The notes under the pieces: model-generated
Database searches by the model: none
What the model was told of the DNA's origin: nothing
The model's input: the letters and a program-made list of their open reading frames with translations, nothing else
NCBI RefSeq assembly: GCF_018364065.1
Contig: NZ_JAGZMO010000003.1
Coordinates: 124,001 to 188,000, forward strand
Direction of reading: 5' to 3'
DNA length: 64,000 nt
Origin: Veillonella sp.
Lineage (GTDB): Bacteria; Bacillota; Negativicutes; Veillonellales; Veillonellaceae
Part shown: piece after piece, positions 37,701 to 43,700 of the stretch
Layout: every line of letters starts with the position of its first letter
Position numbering within the stretch: position 1 is the stretch's first letter
Made by a program: the position numbers and the translations under genes

Positions 37701-40700
37701 CTCAAAGTTACACTAAAAATGGAGAGGTTATAACGGCAGTAGCAAATCCTGTGGTGGGCACTGTGAAATTAACTTCTAATGGTTTGGATAATGGTAATCA
37801 ACGGATTACTAACGTGGCAGCTGGGGTTCAAGCTACAGATGCTGTGAATATGTCACAGTTGAATGATCTTACTACAAAAGTAGATTCTAATAAGATTGAA
37901 TACGTATCGATTAAATCTTCTGAAACAGAGAATAAACTTAATGATGGGGCTACGGGAGATAACTCGATTGCTATTGGCCCTAAAACAAAAGTAACAGCTG
38001 CGAGTGCTGTTGCTACCGGCTATCAATCTGAAATTAGTAATTCTAATTTTGGCAGTGCGTATGGTGCCACTTCTAAAGTAGCCGATTCGGAACAAGGAAC
38101 TGCAATTGGTTACGGTACTCTAGTAGATAATTCGTTATTTGGAACCGCACTCGGTACAAGGGCTAACGTTACTAATTCACTCCAGGGGACTGCTGTAGGG
38201 CAATCGGCTATTGTTAGTGGTTCGAATTATGGAACTTCTTTGGGCACATTCTCGAAAGTAATAAACTCTGATTCCGGTATTGCTATTGGTTCTATGGCAA
38301 ATGTTAATAATGCAAATTATGGTATGGCCATAGGTATTAATAGTTCGGTTACTAATCAAGGAGGTACAGCCTTAGGCTATGGAACATCTGTAACAGAAAA
38401 ATCGGGGGTTGCCTTGGGCTTAGGTGCAGTGGCCAATCGTAGTGCTGAAGTATATGGCTATTCACCTGATGGTGTAACCTTTACGGATGACGCATCAGTA
38501 GCAGCCTATCTAGGTAAAACTGCTGAATTTGAACAGGCAAATCAAAATTATGTTGAAAAAGTTCAGATTGTCCAGGAAAAATTAGCGGCGTATCAGCAGA
38601 ACCCGAGAGATCCAAATGCAATACAAGCTTATGTAGATGCTGCAAACGCTATGACTGAAAGCTTTGAAAAACGGACCGGGATTATTGCAGCATATAAACC
38701 TAGTTATGGTGCTGTTTCAGTAGGTGGTTCAGGTGCTACTCGTCAGATTATTAATGTTGCGGCAGGCTCTGAAGATACTGATGCGGTTAACTTGGCTCAA
38801 CTTAAAACGGTAGAAACCATTGCCAAAGCACATACCGAACTTACCCTCGACGGTAAATCTGCAACAGCTGGGGCTGATGGTGCTTTAGGCGATTACATCG
38901 GTGAAAACAACCTTACTATGGCTGTGAAAGATGTTAACGGGCAGAAAGTTTATGATCTCAAATTGAGTAATGAAGTTGTTATCGGTCAACCAGGCAAGGA
39001 CGGCAAAGACGGTACCCCTGGTAGCATCGGTTTAGTTGGTCCACAAGGTCCTGCCGGTGAAGACGGACAACCGGGCAAAAACGCTTACGGCGAAATTTCC
39101 GTGAAGAATGGTGTTGACGGTGTAGATGGTACTAACGGCAAAGACGGCATGACTCGAATCGTTTATGTTGATGAAAACGATAAAGAGCATACGGTAGCCA
39201 CGCTGGAAGACGGCTTGAAGTTTGCCGGTGATACAGAAAATGTAACTATCGCTAAGAAATTGAACGAAACCTTAACAGTAACAGGTGGTATAAGCGATGA
39301 AAGCTTGTTGACAGATAATAACAATGGTGTGGTAGCTAAAGCTGACGGTGGTTTAACTGTTAAGTTGGCTAAGAACCTCAACTTGTCTGATGGCAGTGTA
39401 GCCTTTGCCGAAACTGCAAAAGATAAAGAGGGTAATGCTCTTGTAAAAGGCGAAGACGGCAATTGGTACACCGATTTAACAGATGCTGTTTATGATGCAG
39501 ATTCGCAGACTTACACTAAGGATGGCGAAATATTACAAGCTGCACCTAATCCTGTAATTGGTGCAGTTAAGTTGAGCTCCACGGGTTTAGACAATGGCAA
39601 TCAACGTATTGTTAACGTGGCAACTGGGATTGATGGCACTGATGCAGTCAATGTTGACCAACTCGATGCAGCTATCTCTAAAGTGTCTTCAGATGTTGGC
39701 GGTGCTCACACCGAACTCACTCTAGACGGTAAATCCGCAACAGCCGGTGCTGATGGCGCCTTAGGCGATTACATTGGTGAAAATAACCTTACTATGGCCG
39801 TGAAAGATGTAAACGGTCAGAAGGTTTACGATCTCAAGTTGAAGAATGAAGTTGTTATCGGTCAACCTGGCAAGGATGGTAAAGACGGTACACCTGGTAG
39901 CATTGGGTTAGTAGGTCCGCAAGGTCCTGCCGGTGAAGACGGACAACCTGGTAAGAATGCCTACGCTGAAATCTCCGTGAAGAACGGTGTTGACGGTGTC
40001 GATGGCAAACATGGTAAAGACGGTATTACCCGTATCGTTTATGAAGATGAAAACGGTGAAGAACACACTGTAGCTACTCTGGATGACGGCTTGAAGTTTT
40101 CCGGTGATACAGAAAATGTAACCATCGCTAAGAAACTGAATGAAACCTTAGAAGTTAAAGGTGGCATTAGCGATGCAAGCTTGTTGACAGATAACAACAT
40201 TGGTGTGGTAGCTAAAGCTGATGGCGGCTTAACCGTTAAATTAGCTAAGAACCTTAACTTGGCTGACGGTAGTGTGCGAATTGGTGGCACGACTGATGAA
40301 AATGGCACAACCAAAGGCGGTATCTACATCGCTAATCAGAAAGATGTACCAACGACTAAGGACGGTAAGACCGAAGATGGTTTATTCATTACCGGCCTCA
40401 CCAATACGAAGTGGAATCCTGATGCTAATGGTATCGTAAGCGGTCGAGCTGCAACTGAAGATCAGTTGAATGCGGCTATCTCTAAAGTATCTGAAGCTGT
40501 TGGCGGAGCTCATACTGAACTCATGCTTGATGGCAAATCCGCCACATCCGGTGCTGATGGTAAATTTGGCGATTACATCGGTGACAACAATCTCACCATG
40601 GCTGTTAAAGACGTTAACGGTCAGAAGGTTTACGATCTCAAGTTGAAGAATGAAGTTGTCATCGGTCAACCAGGCAAGGATGGCAAAGACGGCACACCTG

Positions 40701-43700
40701 GTAGCATCGGTTTAGTTGGTCCGCAAGGTCCTGCCGGTGAAGATGGACAACCAGGTAAAAATGCGTATGGCGAAATCTCCGTGAAGAACGGTGCTGATGG
40801 TGTGGATGGTACTAACGGCAAGGACGGTATGACTCGAATCGTTTATGTTGATGAAAACGATAAAGAGCATACAGTAGCTACTCTGGAAGATGGCTTGAAA
40901 TTTGCCGGTGATACAGAAAATGTAACCATTCCTAAGAAGCTCAATGAAACACTTGAAGTTAAGGGCGGAATTAGCGATGCAAGTCTGCTTACGGACAACA
41001 ATGTTGGTGTTGTAGCGAAAGCTGACGGCGGCTTAACCGTTAAGTTGGCTAAGAACCTCAACTTGAATGATGGTAGTGTACGTATTGGTGGAACTACTGA
41101 TGAAAGCGGTGTCACTACTGGCGGTATTTACATTGCTAGTCAAAAAGCGGTTCCAACTACCAAGGATGGTAAAACCGAAGACGGCTTATTTATTACCGGC
41201 TTAAGCAACACGAAGTGGAATCCTGATACTAATGGCATCGTTAGCGGTCGAGCTGCTACTGAAGATCAGCTGAACACAGCGATTTCTAACGTAGTAACAT
41301 CTGTCGGTGGCGCTCATACAGAACTAACTCTTGACGGCAAATCCGCAACAGCTGGTGCTGATGGTGAGCTTGGCAAGTACATCGGTGAAAACAACCTCAC
41401 TATGGCGGTGAAAGACGTAAACGGTCAGAAAGTTTATGACCTCAAACTTAGCAATGAAGTTGTTATCGGTACACCAGGCAAAGATGGTAAAGACGGTACA
41501 CCTGGTAGTATCGGTTTAGTAGGTCCGCAAGGCCCTGCCGGTGAAGACGGGCAACCGGGTAAGAATGCTTACGGCGAAATTTCCGTAAAGAACGGTGCTG
41601 ACGGTGTGGATGGTACTAACGGAAAAGACGGTATGACTCGTATCGTATATGTTGATGAGAACGATAAGGAACATACGGTCGCTACTCTGGAAGACGGCTT
41701 AAAGTTTGCTGGTGATACAGAAAATGTAACTATTGCTAAAAAGTTGAATGAAACTTTAGAAATTAAAGGTGGCATTACTGATACAAGCTTACTCACAGAC
41801 AATAATATTGGTGTCGTTGCTCAAGATAAAGGTGGTTTAACCGTTAAATTAGCTAAGAACCTCAACTTGAATGACGGTAGTGTTCGAATTGGTGGCACAA
41901 TTGATGAAAATGGTGTAACAACTGGTGGTATTTACATCGCTAATCAGAAAGCGGTTCCAACGACTAAGGACGGCAAGACAGAGGATGGCTTGTTTATTAC
42001 CGGCTTAAGCAATACGAAGTGGAATCCTGATGCTAATGGCATCGTTAGCGGTCGCGCTGCTACTGAAGATCAGCTGAACGCAGCGATCTCTAACGTAGTA
42101 ACTTCTGTTGGCGGTGCTCACACTGAACTTACTCTCGACGGCAAATCCGCAACAGCTGGCTCTGATGGTGAATTAGGCGATTACATTGGTGAAAACAACC
42201 TCACCATGGCTGTGAAAGATGTAAACGGTCAGAAAGTTTACGACTTGAAGTTGAGTAACGAAGTGGTCATCGGTACACCGGGTAAGGACGGCAAAGACGG
42301 TACTCCTGGTAGCATTGGCTTAGTCGGTCCGCAAGGCCCTGCCGGTGAAGACGGACAACCGGGTAAAAATACTTACGGCGAAATTTCCGTGAAGAACGGC
42401 GTTGACGGTGTCGATGGCACGAACGGTAAAGACGGTATGACTCGAATCATTTATGTTGATGAAAACGATAAAGAGCATACTGTAGCTACTCTAGAAGACG
42501 GATTGAAGTTCGCCGGTGATACAGCAGACGTAACGATTCCTAAGAAACTGAACGAAACTCTAGAAGTTAAGGGTGGAATCAGTGATGCAAGCTTACTAAC
42601 GGATAATAACATCGGTGTCGTAGCCAAAGCAGATGGTGGATTAACTGTTAAATTAGCTAAGAACCTCAAATTGAATGACGGTAGTGTACGCATTGGTGGA
42701 ACTACAGCTGAAGACGGAACTGTTACTGGCGGCATCTATATCGCTAATCAGAAAGACGTGCCAACGACTAAGGACGGTAAGACTGAAGATGGCTTGTTTA
42801 TTACTGGTTTAGGCAATACCAAGTGGGATCCAGATGCTAATGGTATTGTAAGTGGTCGAGCTGCTACGGAAGATCAGTTGAACACAGCAATTTCCAACGT
42901 TGTGACCTCAGTTGGCGGTGCTCATACCGAACTTACTCTCGACGGTAAATCCGCAACAGCCGGAGCTGATGGCAAGTTAGGCGATTACATTGGTGATAAC
43001 AATCTCACCATGGCCGTGAAAGATGTTAACGGTCAGAAGATTTACGATCTGAAATTAAGTAATGAAGTGGTTATTGGTACACCTGGCAAAGATGGTAAAG
43101 ACGGTACTCCTGGTAGCATCGGTTTAGTTGGTCCACAAGGTCCTGCCGGTGAAGACGGGCAACCGGGTAAAAATGCTTACGGCGAAATTTCCGTGAAGAA
43201 CGGTGCTGATGGTGTCGATGGCACTAACGGCAAAGACGGCATGACTCGTATCGTTTATGTCGATGAAAACGATAAAGAGCATACGGTAGCCACTCTGGAA
43301 GACGGATTGAAGTTCGCCGGTGATACAAAAGATGTAACGATCGCTAAGAAGCTCAACGAAACTTTAGAAGTTAAAGGCGGTATCAGTGATGCAAGCTTGT
43401 TAACAGATAATAACATCGGTGTCGTAGCAAAAGCCGATGGCGGCTTAACTGTTAAATTAGCTAAGAATGTTAACTTATCTGACGGTAGTGTCACTATTAC
43501 TGCTGACTCGGCTAAAGACGCAGACGGCAATTGGCTCGTTAAAGGTGAAGACGGTAACTGGTACACTGATTTAACCGATGCTGTCTATGATGCAGCTACT
43601 CAGACTTACACTAAAGACGGTGCAACCTTAACGGCTGTAGCAAATCCTACAATGGGATCCGTGAAGTTAAGTTCAACCGGTCTAGACAATGGCAACCAAC

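Noticed and set aside
32167..43566. Many minus-strand open frames opposite the adhesin gene
   Set aside because: They recur at the same place in each repeat unit and follow from the codon pattern of the plus-strand repeats.
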